Shown: positions 24,138-33,224 of the stretch, in pieces
Numbering within the stretch: position 1 is the stretch's first letter
How the letters are laid out: each line of letters starts with the position of its first letter
DNA from: SAR86 cluster bacterium
GTDB taxonomy: Bacteria > Pseudomonadota > Gammaproteobacteria > Pseudomonadales > Pseudohongiellaceae
Reading direction: 5' to 3'
Length of the DNA: 37,602 nt
Assembly: GCA_002402175.1 (NCBI GenBank)
Contig: NVVJ01000032.1
Location: forward strand, 1-37,602
The notes under the pieces: generated by a model
Told to the model about the DNA's origin: nothing
The model's database searches: none
What the model saw: only the letters and a program-made list of their open reading frames with translations
Position numbers and translations under genes: made by a program

Positions 24138-25475
24138 GTGCGCTCCATTCGTCTGTTTTTAGTTGCCAGTATTATTGCCACATTGATTTTGTTCAATTTT
24201 CTGGCGGCGTTACAGGGCTATCAATCCAGCATGGAAGAAGCGGATACTTTATTCGACAATCAGATGTTGGACCTGGCCAGGTTGGTTGCCAATCTGGATG
24301 TGTCTAATTCAAATACTACTAATATTCGACTGGGAAACGACCTTGCTTTTCAGGTATGGGAAGAGAGCCAGTTATTAGCGGCCTCAGACAATGCTCCAGC
24401 AGAACCACTGCAACTATTTATACCTGGTTTTGAATATGCCAATTTTGATGGTTATCGCTGGCGTACTTTTTCTCGATTCGAACCGTCGCTTAATCGCTGG
24501 GTAATAGTGGCTGAACGAACAGACCTACGATATGTGCTAGCTGAAAACGTTGTGCTGCAATCTATTTTTCCGTTACTAATAGGCATTCCACTTGTCGGTC
24601 TTTTGATCTGGATAATAATCAGCCATGGTTTGAAACCTTTGCAGCAGCTTTCATTTGAATTAAAAAACAAGCGCGCAAATGATTTGTCACCCATCCAATA
24701 CGCCGACTCTCGAATTGAGCTAGACCAGGTAATAGAGTCGACAAATGGATTCATACAACGTTTGAGCCGAGTTATGGATAGAGAGAAACGCTTCTCTGCT
24801 GATGCGGCACACGAATTGAGAACACCGATTAGTGCATTGAAAATACAGTTGCACAACTTAAGCGAAGAGATCGGAACAAATCATGATTCGTTTCAGGAAT
24901 TGCAATATGGCGTGGAACGGATGCAGCACCTGATAGAACAACTGTTAGCGCTTTATCGAGCCACGCCAGAACAATTCGCCGCCAATTGCGAGCGTGTCGA
25001 TTTATTCAAAATAGCTCAGGAGCAATTGGCTGTTCTGTATCCAGGCTTCGAAAAGAAAAAGCAGCAACTAGAACTGAAAGGTAATTCGGAATTTGTTGAA
25101 GGAGATCAGTTTGCCTTGGAAACGTTAATATCAAATCTTCTAGGAAACGCCAATAAATATACTCAGGAAAGCGGGGAGATAATCGTAAGAGTTGAGGAAG
25201 TAACAAACGAAGAAGCGGATGGCAATACGGTTAAGGAAGTCTGCCTTACGGTGGAGGATAATGGTCCTGGAATAGCTGATATTGACAAGACTCGGGTATT
25301 CGATCGGTTCTACAGAGCTGACTCTCAGGACGATACCTTGCAATCACCTGGTTGTGGATTGGGATTAACAATAGTGGCACATATCGCCGAGTTGCATAAT
25401 GCAACAGTAGAGCTAAAAGATTCAAGCTCGGGCCGTGGGTGTGCCGTTAGCATCTATTTTAAGAAGATTAAGTAG
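24138..25475 (+). CDS. sensor histidine kinase (QseC/PmrB type)
   Basis: About 445 residues from GTG 24138, chosen because AGAGG lies 7 nt upstream; the TTG at 24108 has no such site. Order: a first membrane helix (LFLVASIIATLILFNFLAAL), a ~120-residue periplasmic part resembling the 2CSK_N domain (Glu/Asp-rich start SSMEEAD), a second helix (LLIGIPLVGLLIWIIIS), a HAMP-like linker, H box DAAHELRTPI with H225, N box LLGNANKYT, G1 EDNGPGI and G2 GLGL. No exact pair of PmrB-like ExxE iron motifs was found, so the signal is open. It follows the response regulator and is followed 1 nt later by the cupredoxin gene. Confidence 0.92.
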   Translation: MRSIRLFLVASIIATLILFNFLAALQGYQSSMEEADTLFDNQMLDLARLVANLDVSNSNTTNIRLGNDLAFQVWEESQLLAASDNAPAEPLQLFIPGFEYANFDGYRWRTFSRFEPSLNRWVIVAERTDLRYVLAENVVLQSIFPLLIGIPLVGLLIWIIISHGLKPLQQLSFELKNKRANDLSPIQYADSRIELDQVIESTNGFIQRLSRVMDREKRFSADAAHELRTPISALKIQLHNLSEEIGTNHDSFQELQYGVERMQHLIEQLLALYRATPEQFAANCERVDLFKIAQEQLAVLYPGFEKKKQQLELKGNSEFVEGDQFALETLISNLLGNANKYTQESGEIIVRVEEVTNEEADGNTVKEVCLTVEDNGPGIADIDKTRVFDRFYRADSQDDTLQSPGCGLGLTIVAHIAELHNATVELKDSSSGRGCAVSIYFKKIK

Positions 25476-25476
25476 T

Positions 25477-25821
25477 ATGAAAAATACACATAGCAGGTTT
25501 TTAATTTTTTCTAGCATCGTGGTTATCAGCCTGTTCGGTTACGTGGCTATCGCTGCTACGGCAGAGATTGAGCTTATTATTAAAGATCACCTATTTTTTC
25601 CCGCTGTGCTGGAAATACCGGCTAAGCAAAAAGTCAGAATCAGAATTATTAATCAGGACCCCACTCCGGAAGAGTTTGAGAGTTTCGAATTAAATCGAGA
25701 AAAAATCATTGTTGGCAATGGTCAAGCGGTAATATTTATTGGGCCACTTGAACCAGGAAGATACCCATTTTTTGGCGAGTTTAATCCAAAAACGGCACAA
25801 GGAGTGGTGGTGGTAAAATGA
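25477..25821 (+). CDS. exported cupredoxin-domain protein
   Basis: 114 residues from ATG 25477: a signal peptide (FLIFSSIVVISLFGYVAIAA), then a single cupredoxin-like beta-sandwich (IELIIKDHLFFPAVLEIPA, IRIINQDPTPEEFESFEL, GPLEPGRYPFFGEFNP). It resembles the N-terminal cupredoxin domain of EfeO and the small cupredoxins next to FTR1 permeases, which are thought to help present iron to the permease. The usual blue-copper Cys is absent and no complete copper site is evident, so direct copper chemistry is doubtful. The start lies 1 nt after the kinase stop. Confidence 0.82.
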   Translation: MKNTHSRFLIFSSIVVISLFGYVAIAATAEIELIIKDHLFFPAVLEIPAKQKVRIRIINQDPTPEEFESFELNREKIIVGNGQAVIFIGPLEPGRYPFFGEFNPKTAQGVVVVK

Positions 25822-25854
25822 TGATACACATGCATGTAGAAAGAGGTCGGCGTT

Positions 25855-26685
25855 TTGTTTCTTAATGCTGTCATTATTATTGTGCAAGAAATTCTTGAAG
25901 CGGCGCTACTTATTAGTGTGTTGCTGGTGTTTACTTATCTGTTCCAGAAGGTCTGGGGTAAGTCTTTTATTCTTAAGACCAGCTGGGTAGCTTACAGTAT
26001 TGTTCTGGGTGTTATTGGCGCTGCTTTGTATTCACACTATACGGGGCAAGTATCTCAATGGTTCGATTACGTTGGACAGGAAATTGTTAATGCATCGATT
26101 CATATTATCAGCCTGTTTCTCATTCTATTGCTCGCCTTTGCGGTACCTCCTGGAAATATGTCGGCCAGATTGGTAGAGCGAAGTCGCCTGACCACCATTT
26201 GCATGATAGGCATTGTTCTGTTGGCTATTATACGAGAAGGTTCTGAAATCATGCTATATGCTGGTGGCGTGGCCAGTCAGCCAGAGAATTTTACACCCGT
26301 AGTTTTCGGTGCTGTCATTGGCGGAGGAATTGGTGTGAGTGCTGGCGTGCTCCTTTATTATGGTCTCATAAGCCTGAACGCAAAATGGGCTTTCAGGGTT
26401 TGTTTGATTTTACTGGCTTTGATATCAGGAAATATGGGCTCGCAAGCGGTGCTTCTGCTTACACAAGCCGATTGGTTGCCGTTTACTCCCATCGCCTGGA
26501 ATACTTCTTCTATTTTGGCGGAAGCATCAATTCCAGGTCACTTATTGTATGCCCTGATTGGATATGAGGCGACGCCTTCAGTGCTGCAGGTCGGGTTTTA
26601 CTTGTTTGGAATAGTAATGATTGTGCTTAGCCCTTTGTTTCGAAAAACCTGGTCGAGCAATCACTCTTTGGTTACACCAGTTTGA
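25855..26685 (+). CDS. FTR1-family iron permease
   Basis: 276 residues, about seven membrane helices. The second REXXE motif is intact (REGSE, 127-131). The first, in helix 1, reads QEILE (11-15), so its Arg is Gln. In FTR1/EfeU both motifs take part in Fe3+ passage, so substrate or mechanism may differ slightly. The start is a TTG at 25855 (AGAGG ~9 nt upstream); nearby ATGs are out of frame or hit stops. With the cupredoxin and the following outer-envelope protein it could supply iron, perhaps for the diiron oxygenase encoded upstream (inference). Confidence 0.88.
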   Translation: MFLNAVIIIVQEILEAALLISVLLVFTYLFQKVWGKSFILKTSWVAYSIVLGVIGAALYSHYTGQVSQWFDYVGQEIVNASIHIISLFLILLLAFAVPPGNMSARLVERSRLTTICMIGIVLLAIIREGSEIMLYAGGVASQPENFTPVVFGAVIGGGIGVSAGVLLYYGLISLNAKWAFRVCLILLALISGNMGSQAVLLLTQADWLPFTPIAWNTSSILAEASIPGHLLYALIGYEATPSVLQVGFYLFGIVMIVLSPLFRKTWSSNHSLVTPV

Positions 26686-26686
26686 T

Positions 26687-27427
26687 ATGAAACAAGTGAA
26701 TCAAAAAAAACAAAATCACAGAGCGCCATTACTTTTAGTGTTTTACATGGCGCTTGTTATACCGCTGCCAGTTTATGCTGATGGTAGTGTGGTTAATAAG
26801 GTGTATCACCCTTATGTTGACGCGCTTGAAAAAGAAATTGAATACAGGTCAACCTTTCAAGATCAACAGCCAAATAGAAACAATCCTAAACAAATACACC
26901 AATTATCATTTGGTAGCGCAATAGGACAAAGCTGGTTTGGGGAGTTCAAATTAATTGCCGATAAATCTCGTCAGGGCGAATTTGACCTTGAGGCTTTCGA
27001 ATTCGAATTGAAGTGGCAGTTGTCTGAGCAGGGAGAATACAGCGCAGACTGGGGTGTATTGTTTGAATACGAACAAGAGTTTGCAGAAGACGTTCATGAA
27101 TTTAAAACAGGTATTTTAGTCGAGAAAGAGTTTGGTCGCTTCAGTGGCGCAGCAAACGTGTTTTTTATTCAGGAATGGGGAAGTGATATCGATGACGAAT
27201 TTGAAACAGCGTTATCACTACAGGCCAGATACCGCTATTCAAGGTTTTTTGAGCCAGCAATTGAATACTATGTTGGTCAGGACGCAAGTGGCATTGGCCC
27301 AGTGATTCTTGGCAGTTTGAATTTTGGGGTTCGTAAAAGATTGAATTGGGAAGCGGGTGTGATTTTTGGCGCTAGTAAACAAAGTCCCAACTCTACCTTT
27401 CGGTTTCTTCTGGAATACGAATTCTAA
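26687..27427 (+). CDS. putative outer-membrane beta-barrel protein
   Basis: 246 residues from ATG 26687, 1 nt after the permease stop. A signal peptide (LLLVFYMALVIPLPVYA) is followed by alternating amphipathic strands with many aromatic residues (SWFGEFKLIAD, FEFELKWQL, RYRYSRFFEPAIEYY, NFGVRKRLNWEAGVIFG) and a C-terminal strand ending LLEYEF, with the terminal Phe typical of outer-membrane proteins. No family is recognised with certainty; small barrels of this type are often found downstream of FTR1/cupredoxin pairs. Last gene of the operon. Confidence 0.72.
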   Translation: MKQVNQKKQNHRAPLLLVFYMALVIPLPVYADGSVVNKVYHPYVDALEKEIEYRSTFQDQQPNRNNPKQIHQLSFGSAIGQSWFGEFKLIADKSRQGEFDLEAFEFELKWQLSEQGEYSADWGVLFEYEQEFAEDVHEFKTGILVEKEFGRFSGAANVFFIQEWGSDIDDEFETALSLQARYRYSRFFEPAIEYYVGQDASGIGPVILGSLNFGVRKRLNWEAGVIFGASKQSPNSTFRFLLEYEF

Positions 27428-27431
27428 GAGC

Positions 27432-27469
27432 CACAGGACAAATTTATCTAACTGCATATTCGCCCTGTG
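27432..27469. terminator. weak inverted repeat between convergent genes
   Basis: CACAGG (27432-27437) pairs with CCTGTG (27464-27469) around a 26-nt loop, in the 52-nt gap where the iron operon and the amidohydrolase gene converge. It has no T-tract and only 6 bp of stem, so this is a weak candidate. Confidence 0.2.
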
Positions 27470-27479
27470 ACCAAATCCC

Positions 27480-29159
27480 TTATGGCGCCTCGTAAACCAG
27501 CGCACCACCAATATAGGTTTGCTCAATTTCAATATCCATAATACTTTCAGCATCGGCGGTTAATATATCAGCCGACAGTACAATCATGTCAGCCAGTTTG
27601 CCTGGCTCCAAAGAGCCTTTGATATTTTCATCGAAGTTTATATATGCGCTGTTAATCGTATAGCCCTTAACTGCTTCTTCAATGGTTATAGCTTCTTCGG
27701 CGGCAAATACCCGACCACTCATGCCTTTACGAGTTACGGCGGCGTATATACCTACAAGCGGTCCAATAGGTAGAATGTCACTGGAAATTGCGACAAAAAC
27801 GCCATGATCCATAGGTGATCGAATCGGATTATTGTGCTCAAGACGCCAGCCATCGAGATTTGCCGCATAGCGACCTTCGAGAGTGTAAGTGAAGTTGGGC
27901 TGTTGAGTTATGAGTATGTTGTGCTCGGCCATTTTATCCATGGTGGCATCGGAAGGACGCATGGAAAAATGATTCAGATAGGTGCGGTGATCTTCTCGCG
28001 GGTTGCGGGTAAGTGTATCGGCTAGCGTATCAACTACTAACTCGATTGCCGCATCACCAATGGCGTGAATTCCCATTTGCCATCCTGCATCGTGAACCTC
28101 ATTAATTAATGCTACCAGCTCTTCTTCTGGCATATTCAAATAACCACGATAGTCGCCCTGATCTACATAGGGCTCTTTAGTGAACGCCGCCGGACCGGTG
28201 AATCCGCCATCAGCAAATATTTTTATGGGGCCAATTTTTAAATAATCGTTGCCATCACCTACACGGGCCTTTATCTCTGCTATGGCTTCTGGATCATCCC
28301 ATTGAAACTGTAGTTTGGAGCGTGGCAGCATAGCACCAGGCTTGGCGTATAACTCTTCCCACATGGTGTAATCTTCTGGTGTTTTGGAAGCATCAGTGAT
28401 GCTAGTAATTCCGAGAGTAAGAAGATTGTTGAGATTAATTTCTAAACTGGCGAACAATTCTTCATAGGTTGATTCCGGGACTAATTGCCCAACTATGTTA
28501 TGACGCTCTCTGATAACTCCGGTAGCTACGCCATCTTCGTCGCGCTCGATGACTCCGCCTTCGGGGTCTGGTGTTGCATCGGTAATGTCAGCAAGTTGCA
28601 GTGCCAAAGTATTAACTACGGCGCTGTGCCCGCCGGCGCGAGTAAAGGTAATAGGGTTGTTAGGTGCGGCAGCATCAAGGTCCTGTCGTGTAGGTTTACG
28701 CCCCTCTGCTAAATTATCTTCTGACCAGCCATAGCCGGTTATCCACTCGCCGGGGCCGAGAACATCAGCCTTTATCCTAACCAGGCGCTGCATTTCGGAA
28801 ATAGATTCAACTTTATTTAATTGAATGAAGCGCAGAGGTTCGCCTCGTATATGGGTATGGGAATCAACGAAGCCAGGCATGAGAGTTTTGCCCTGCAGAT
28901 CCACCTGTGTACTTGCCTGGTATTTTTCGATGATCGAAGCATCTCCGACTTCAACGATGAGGCCATTATTTACTACCACGGTATCGGCAATAGTAAATGC
29001 TTCGTCTACAGTGATAATTTTGCCGTTACTCAAAATTAGATCAACAACAGTTCGTGGCTCTTGAACATCTTCAGATTGGGCTTGCTCTTGCTCAGGCTGA
29101 CAACTTGCAAGCACCAATATTGCAAATACAGACATTACACTTATTACTAATTTTCTCAT
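27480..29159 (-). CDS. lipoprotein amidohydrolase, YtcJ-like
   Basis: About 559 residues from ATG 29159, with AGAGG upstream; the ATG at 29195 would add 12 residues before a clean lipoprotein signal (LVISVMSVFAILVLASC). The amidohydrolase fold has metal-binding HTH in GFVDSHTHIRGEPL, GHSAVVN, IKIFADGGF, GIHAIGDAA and late SSDILPIG. The composite beta-sandwich strands VDLILSNGKIITVD and ADMIVLSADI frame the barrel. YtcJ-type enzymes cleave N-acyl or cyclic amides; the substrate is unknown. Convergent with the iron operon and preceded by an aminotransferase gene on the same strand. Confidence 0.9.
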   Translation of the reverse strand: MRKLVISVMSVFAILVLASCQPEQEQAQSEDVQEPRTVVDLILSNGKIITVDEAFTIADTVVVNNGLIVEVGDASIIEKYQASTQVDLQGKTLMPGFVDSHTHIRGEPLRFIQLNKVESISEMQRLVRIKADVLGPGEWITGYGWSEDNLAEGRKPTRQDLDAAAPNNPITFTRAGGHSAVVNTLALQLADITDATPDPEGGVIERDEDGVATGVIRERHNIVGQLVPESTYEELFASLEINLNNLLTLGITSITDASKTPEDYTMWEELYAKPGAMLPRSKLQFQWDDPEAIAEIKARVGDGNDYLKIGPIKIFADGGFTGPAAFTKEPYVDQGDYRGYLNMPEEELVALINEVHDAGWQMGIHAIGDAAIELVVDTLADTLTRNPREDHRTYLNHFSMRPSDATMDKMAEHNILITQQPNFTYTLEGRYAANLDGWRLEHNNPIRSPMDHGVFVAISSDILPIGPLVGIYAAVTRKGMSGRVFAAEEAITIEEAVKGYTINSAYINFDENIKGSLEPGKLADMIVLSADILTADAESIMDIEIEQTYIGGALVYEAP

Positions 29160-29237
29160 CACATGAAACCTCTTGTGGGTTGCTTGAATTAACATGTTGT
29201 TGTTATAAGGCTAATTGCTATACGGGATAACCGGAGC

Positions 29238-30587
29238 TCATTGAATCAGTAAATTTTCCTGCTTGGTGAAATCCAGAGTTGCTTCAAGGGCAAGACTGAA
29301 TTTTTCTATCATTTCATCGATTTGCTGCTCAGTAATAATCAGCGGAGGGCAGAATGCAACAGAGCTGCCTGCAACTGCTCGTAATAGTAAGCCGTTATCC
29401 TGACAGGCACGCTGGGCGAAGGCACCGACTCGGCCATCAGCAAAAGCTTTGCCGGTTTTTTTACAGGCAACTAACTCAACGGCGCCTATAAGACCTACAC
29501 CGCGAACTTCGCCTACCAGCGGATGTTCTGAAAATTCTCGTAATCGATTTTGCATATACGCGCCTGTTTTAGCAGCATGTGCGTATAAGTTGTCTCTTTC
29601 ATAAATTTCCAGCGCTTTCAGGGCCGCTGTACTAGCAACTGGATGACCGGTGTAAGTATAGCCGTGGCCGAAAACACCTACTTCGGCACTGGGCTCAACC
29701 ATTGCCTGGTACATCTCACCGGGAATAACGGCGGCGCTAATGGGTATATAGGCAGATGACAATTGTTTTGCCAGGCTTATTAGCTGAGGTTTGATGCTCA
29801 TGGTGGTTGAGCCAAACACATCACCAGTACGGCCGAATCCACATATCACCTCGTCAGCCCAGAACATGATGTCGTATTTTCTTAGTAATGCCTGCACAGC
29901 CTCGAAATATCCATTGGCAGCGACTACTACACCGCCTGCGCCCATAACCGGTTCGGCAATATAAGCGGCGATAGTTTCGGGGCCTGCATCGAGAATTAGT
30001 TTTTCCAGGTTATTAATCATGCGTTCAACAAATTCACTTTCTGTTTCGGACTCGTTGCGATAGCGATAATAATGCGGGCAGTCGGCGCGGAGAATTCCCA
30101 ATGCTTCAGTGGGTATATCAAAATGCGTGTGCATAACAGGCAGGCCAGTTAATGCCGCGCTAGCAAGAGTGACGCCATGATAACCTCGGTCCAGCGCAAT
30201 GATTTTTTTCTTCTCGGGCTTGCCTATAACATTGAAGTAATAGCGCAACATCTTCATCTGAGAATCGTTGGCTTCGCTGCCGGAGTTGCTGAAGAAAATC
30301 CGCGCATTATCTATCGGCACCATTTGCGCCAGTTTGTCCGCAAGGTCAATAGCACTCTGATGTGTGCGGCCGCCAAACATATGACTATAGGAAAGGGTTT
30401 TTAATTGTTCGGTGATCGCATCAATGAGTTCTTCGTTGCCATAACCAAGAGCCGAGCACCATAAACCCGCCAGTCCTTCCAGGTATTGATTGCCCGCATC
30501 GTCATAAACATAGATACCTTCGCCGCGGGCAATATTTAGATGTTCAACGGTTTTTAGATTGGTAACAGGATAAATGACTGATGACAT
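29238..30587 (-). CDS. class III aminotransferase (omega-amino acid:pyruvate type)
   Basis: 449 residues. Fold-type I PLP motifs: SNSGSEANDSQMK (phosphate-cup region), DRGYHGVT, ADEVICGFGRTG with the PLP-ring aspartate, and the Schiff-base lysine in LISLAKQLSSAY; YTYTGHPVA follows. The start region SVIYPVTNLKTVEHLNIARG is typical of class III aminotransferases that act on putrescine, beta-alanine, GABA or taurine with pyruvate. The exact donor cannot be read. It is upstream of the amidohydrolase (78-nt gap) and divergent from an amino-acid permease, so amine/amino-acid use is likely. Confidence 0.9.
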   Translation of the reverse strand: MSSVIYPVTNLKTVEHLNIARGEGIYVYDDAGNQYLEGLAGLWCSALGYGNEELIDAITEQLKTLSYSHMFGGRTHQSAIDLADKLAQMVPIDNARIFFSNSGSEANDSQMKMLRYYFNVIGKPEKKKIIALDRGYHGVTLASAALTGLPVMHTHFDIPTEALGILRADCPHYYRYRNESETESEFVERMINNLEKLILDAGPETIAAYIAEPVMGAGGVVVAANGYFEAVQALLRKYDIMFWADEVICGFGRTGDVFGSTTMSIKPQLISLAKQLSSAYIPISAAVIPGEMYQAMVEPSAEVGVFGHGYTYTGHPVASTAALKALEIYERDNLYAHAAKTGAYMQNRLREFSEHPLVGEVRGVGLIGAVELVACKKTGKAFADGRVGAFAQRACQDNGLLLRAVAGSSVAFCPPLIITEQQIDEMIEKFSLALEATLDFTKQENLLIQ

Positions 30588-30894
30588 ATCTCGATTTCTC
30601 GTGTGGGGTTATTTGGTCAGCTTTTGGAATAGTAATTCGAGAATCATGAATCTTACCGTAATTAGCTAAACTCTGCGAACAGCTAGGATACATTCTGTAA
30701 CACTTTACCTGCTTATATAGTGATCTGTTCAGTTTCTCACTACGCGATTTTCCAATAGGCTTTTTTTCAATAGACTTTAAAGAAATGCACGTTTACTCTT
30801 GCCAGCAAATACCCAATCAGTTCTATTGCTGATTAATATTATTCATGGGATTCATTCTTACAGATAATCTCATTTCTACCCAGGGAATCACAGC
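30588..30894. other. 307-bp divergent intergenic region
   Basis: AT-rich spacer between the divergent aminotransferase and permease genes, so it must hold both promoters. I see no convincing -35/-10 pair, operator palindrome or small ORF. A GATAAT at 30863-30868 is a possible -10 for the permease. No PmrA-type box is present. Confidence 0.4.
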
Positions 30895-32253
30895 TTGAAT
30901 AACACAGAATCCGATACAAAGTTCCTTCGAGTTCTCGGGCGCAGAGAAGTGTTGGCGCTTGCCTTTGGGGCTATGATCGGCTGGAGTTGGGTGGTGCTGT
31001 CGGGAACCTGGATAAACTCAGCCGGTACAGGAGGCGCAATTATCGCCTTTCTTTTAGGCGGTGCGGCCATGCTGTTGATTGGCCTTACCTACGCCGAGCT
31101 GGCTTCAGCACTACCATTTGCCGGTGGTGAACATGTCTATAGTCACAGGGCGCTGGGCGCCGGCGCTTCTTTTGTTTGTACCTGGGCAATTGTGCTTGGT
31201 TATGTCTCTGTTGTTACCTTCGAGGCTGTAGCCCTGCCAACAGTTCTGGATTCCCTGATACCGGGTTTGGATAAAATTTATCTGTGGCAAATAGCCGGGT
31301 GGGATGTCTATCTTTCATGGGTGTTAACCGGAGTCGGCGGTTCTATCGTAATGACCATGCTCAATGTACGGGGCGTGCGTATGGTTGCGCTGGTGCAAAC
31401 AGTCGTTGTACTGGCAATTTTGATTATTGGTGTGGTGTTTGTCAGCGGCGCAGTATTCACTGGCGATATAAGTAATATGCAGCCATTGGTGAAGGATGGG
31501 TTGTCTGGTATTACTCTGGTTCTGGTGATGGTGCCATTCATGTTTGTTGGCTTCGATACTATTCCTCAGGTCGCCGAGGAAATTGACCTTCCGTTCAAAG
31601 ACATCGGCGCGGTGCTTATGATTTCAGTCGCACTGGCGGTTATCTGGTACAGCTTGATTGTGCTGGGTGTGGGTCTGGTGCTGGATGCCAACAGTATTGG
31701 AACTTCTGCGGTAGCGACGGCGGATGCCAATACGCAAATCTATGGTGAGTTGGGCGGTACCGTGTTACTGGTTGCAGGTCTTGCCGGCATTATAACAAGT
31801 TGGAATGCCTTTATTCTTGGTGGTAGTCGTGCCATTTATGCTTTGGCACATGCGGGTTTGTTGCCCGATTTCCTTGGCAAGCTCGACCCTGTATATCGCA
31901 CTCCAAAAAACGCCATTATATTAATTGGTGCCTTGTCTATGATTGGCCCGTTTTTCGGTCGGCCTGCGCTGGTGTGGGTAGTTGATGCCGGAGGTCTGGG
32001 CATCGTTATCGCTTACGCTATGGTTGCCTGGTCGTTTTTGGTGTTACGCCACAAAGAACCTGAATTGCCCCGGCCTTATAAAGTTCCTTTCGGTAAACTG
32101 GTTGGCACACTGGCATTGCTGCTATCGATAGGTATGGGTATGTTATACCTGCCGGGAAGTCCAGCCGCGCTAATTTGGCCACAGGAATGGGCTATCGTCA
32201 TTGGATGGATTGTTATCGGAGGTATTCTTTATGCTTTCGCAAGGAAAAAATAG
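30895..32253 (+). CDS. APC-superfamily amino-acid permease
   Basis: 452 residues, about twelve membrane helices. The first helix carries the unwound substrate-binding Gly motif (GAMIGWSWVVLSGTWIN), then EHVYSHRALG after helix 2, VPFMFVGFDTIPQVAEEIDLP (helix 6-loop signature) and PELPRPYKVPFG before the last helices. It imports or exchanges an amino acid or amine. The start is TTG 30895 with CAGGGA upstream, and no better start is in frame. Divergent from the aminotransferase, probably its transport partner. Confidence 0.9.
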   Translation: MNNTESDTKFLRVLGRREVLALAFGAMIGWSWVVLSGTWINSAGTGGAIIAFLLGGAAMLLIGLTYAELASALPFAGGEHVYSHRALGAGASFVCTWAIVLGYVSVVTFEAVALPTVLDSLIPGLDKIYLWQIAGWDVYLSWVLTGVGGSIVMTMLNVRGVRMVALVQTVVVLAILIIGVVFVSGAVFTGDISNMQPLVKDGLSGITLVLVMVPFMFVGFDTIPQVAEEIDLPFKDIGAVLMISVALAVIWYSLIVLGVGLVLDANSIGTSAVATADANTQIYGELGGTVLLVAGLAGIITSWNAFILGGSRAIYALAHAGLLPDFLGKLDPVYRTPKNAIILIGALSMIGPFFGRPALVWVVDAGGLGIVIAYAMVAWSFLVLRHKEPELPRPYKVPFGKLVGTLALLLSIGMGMLYLPGSPAALIWPQEWAIVIGWIVIGGILYAFARKK

Positions 32254-32298
32254 CTTCATTTGTATTGACGAAAAATCTGACTACACAAACCTTTTCTA

Positions 32299-33042
32299 TT
32301 ACCAGTAATTCTCGACGGTAATGTGTCCTGGTGTGCGTCGCCGGTTTTTTGTAAACCCTCTAGCTTTTAATACATCAACAGTATCTTTTACCATTTCGGG
32401 ATTTCCACACAGCATTATCTGGGAATCATCTAAGGCTAACTTTAGATCAACTGACTTTTCCAACTCGCCACTTTCAATGGCGGCGGGTATTCTGCCGTAT
32501 ACAGATTCTGAAATATGCTCTCTGCTGACAACGGCTTGAAAACGAAAACGCTCAGCGTATTTCTGTTTAAGAGATTTTACGATTTCCTGATAAAGCAAAT
32601 CCTGAGTTGTACGCACGGCATGAATCAAAACAATATGTTCAAAACGCTGCCAGGATTTTTCAGTATTGAGAATTGAAAAGAACGGTGCTACACCGGTGCC
32701 GGTTCCTAGCAGCCATAAATTCTTCGAGTCGGGTACTTCGTCCAAGGTGAAAAACCCGTTAGCTTGTTGTTTTATCCAGATAGAATCGTTGGGTTTAAGG
32801 TTCAGCATCGCATTAGACAAGATGCCATCGGTGGCGGTGTAAAAGTAAAACTCCACTGGCCGTTGATCTGGTGAGCTAAGGTAGGAGTAGGGTCTGGCTA
32901 TGCGTTCGCCGTTTATATCCAGGGCAAGGCTGGTGAACTGTCCTGCCACAAAAGTGTCGATGTCAGCGTCGATCTTCAAAGAGAACAAATTCTCAGACCA
33001 GCGAACATTGTCGACTATTGTGCCTTCTATCCATTGCGCCAT
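32299..33042 (-). CDS. fpr: ferredoxin/flavodoxin-NADP+ reductase
   Basis: 247 residues, the usual bacterial Fpr length. FAD motif RPYSYLSS (R-x-Y-S/T), NADP-binding LLGTGTGVAPF, AVVSRE, the LCGNPEMV strand and the C-terminal HITVENYW, whose final aromatic stacks on the FAD. It moves electrons between NADPH and ferredoxin or flavodoxin. Convergent with the permease and divergent from the symporter. It could feed electrons to the oxygenase encoded at 21284, but no genetic link is visible. Confidence 0.93.
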   Translation of the reverse strand: MAQWIEGTIVDNVRWSENLFSLKIDADIDTFVAGQFTSLALDINGERIARPYSYLSSPDQRPVEFYFYTATDGILSNAMLNLKPNDSIWIKQQANGFFTLDEVPDSKNLWLLGTGTGVAPFFSILNTEKSWQRFEHIVLIHAVRTTQDLLYQEIVKSLKQKYAERFRFQAVVSREHISESVYGRIPAAIESGELEKSVDLKLALDDSQIMLCGNPEMVKDTVDVLKARGFTKNRRRTPGHITVENYW

Positions 33043-33224
33043 TGTTCGGTTCCATTATGAGAGCTAAAGCTGGAACTATGGTATGAATTTCTATAGTCTC
33101 CTAGCAAGAGCTAATAATAGATAATAGCAGGAGACAGCGTCAACTTGAGCAATAGTCAGGCTAAGTGCTGTTTTCGAGTAATCTAAGAAGAAAAGTGATC
33201 GCATAGTCAATATCGGAGAATCTT

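Noticed and set aside
27239..27553. 104-codon minus-strand ORF across the 3' ends of two convergent genes
   Set aside because: It lies antisense to the outer-membrane protein and overlaps the amidohydrolase end; no motif or start signal.
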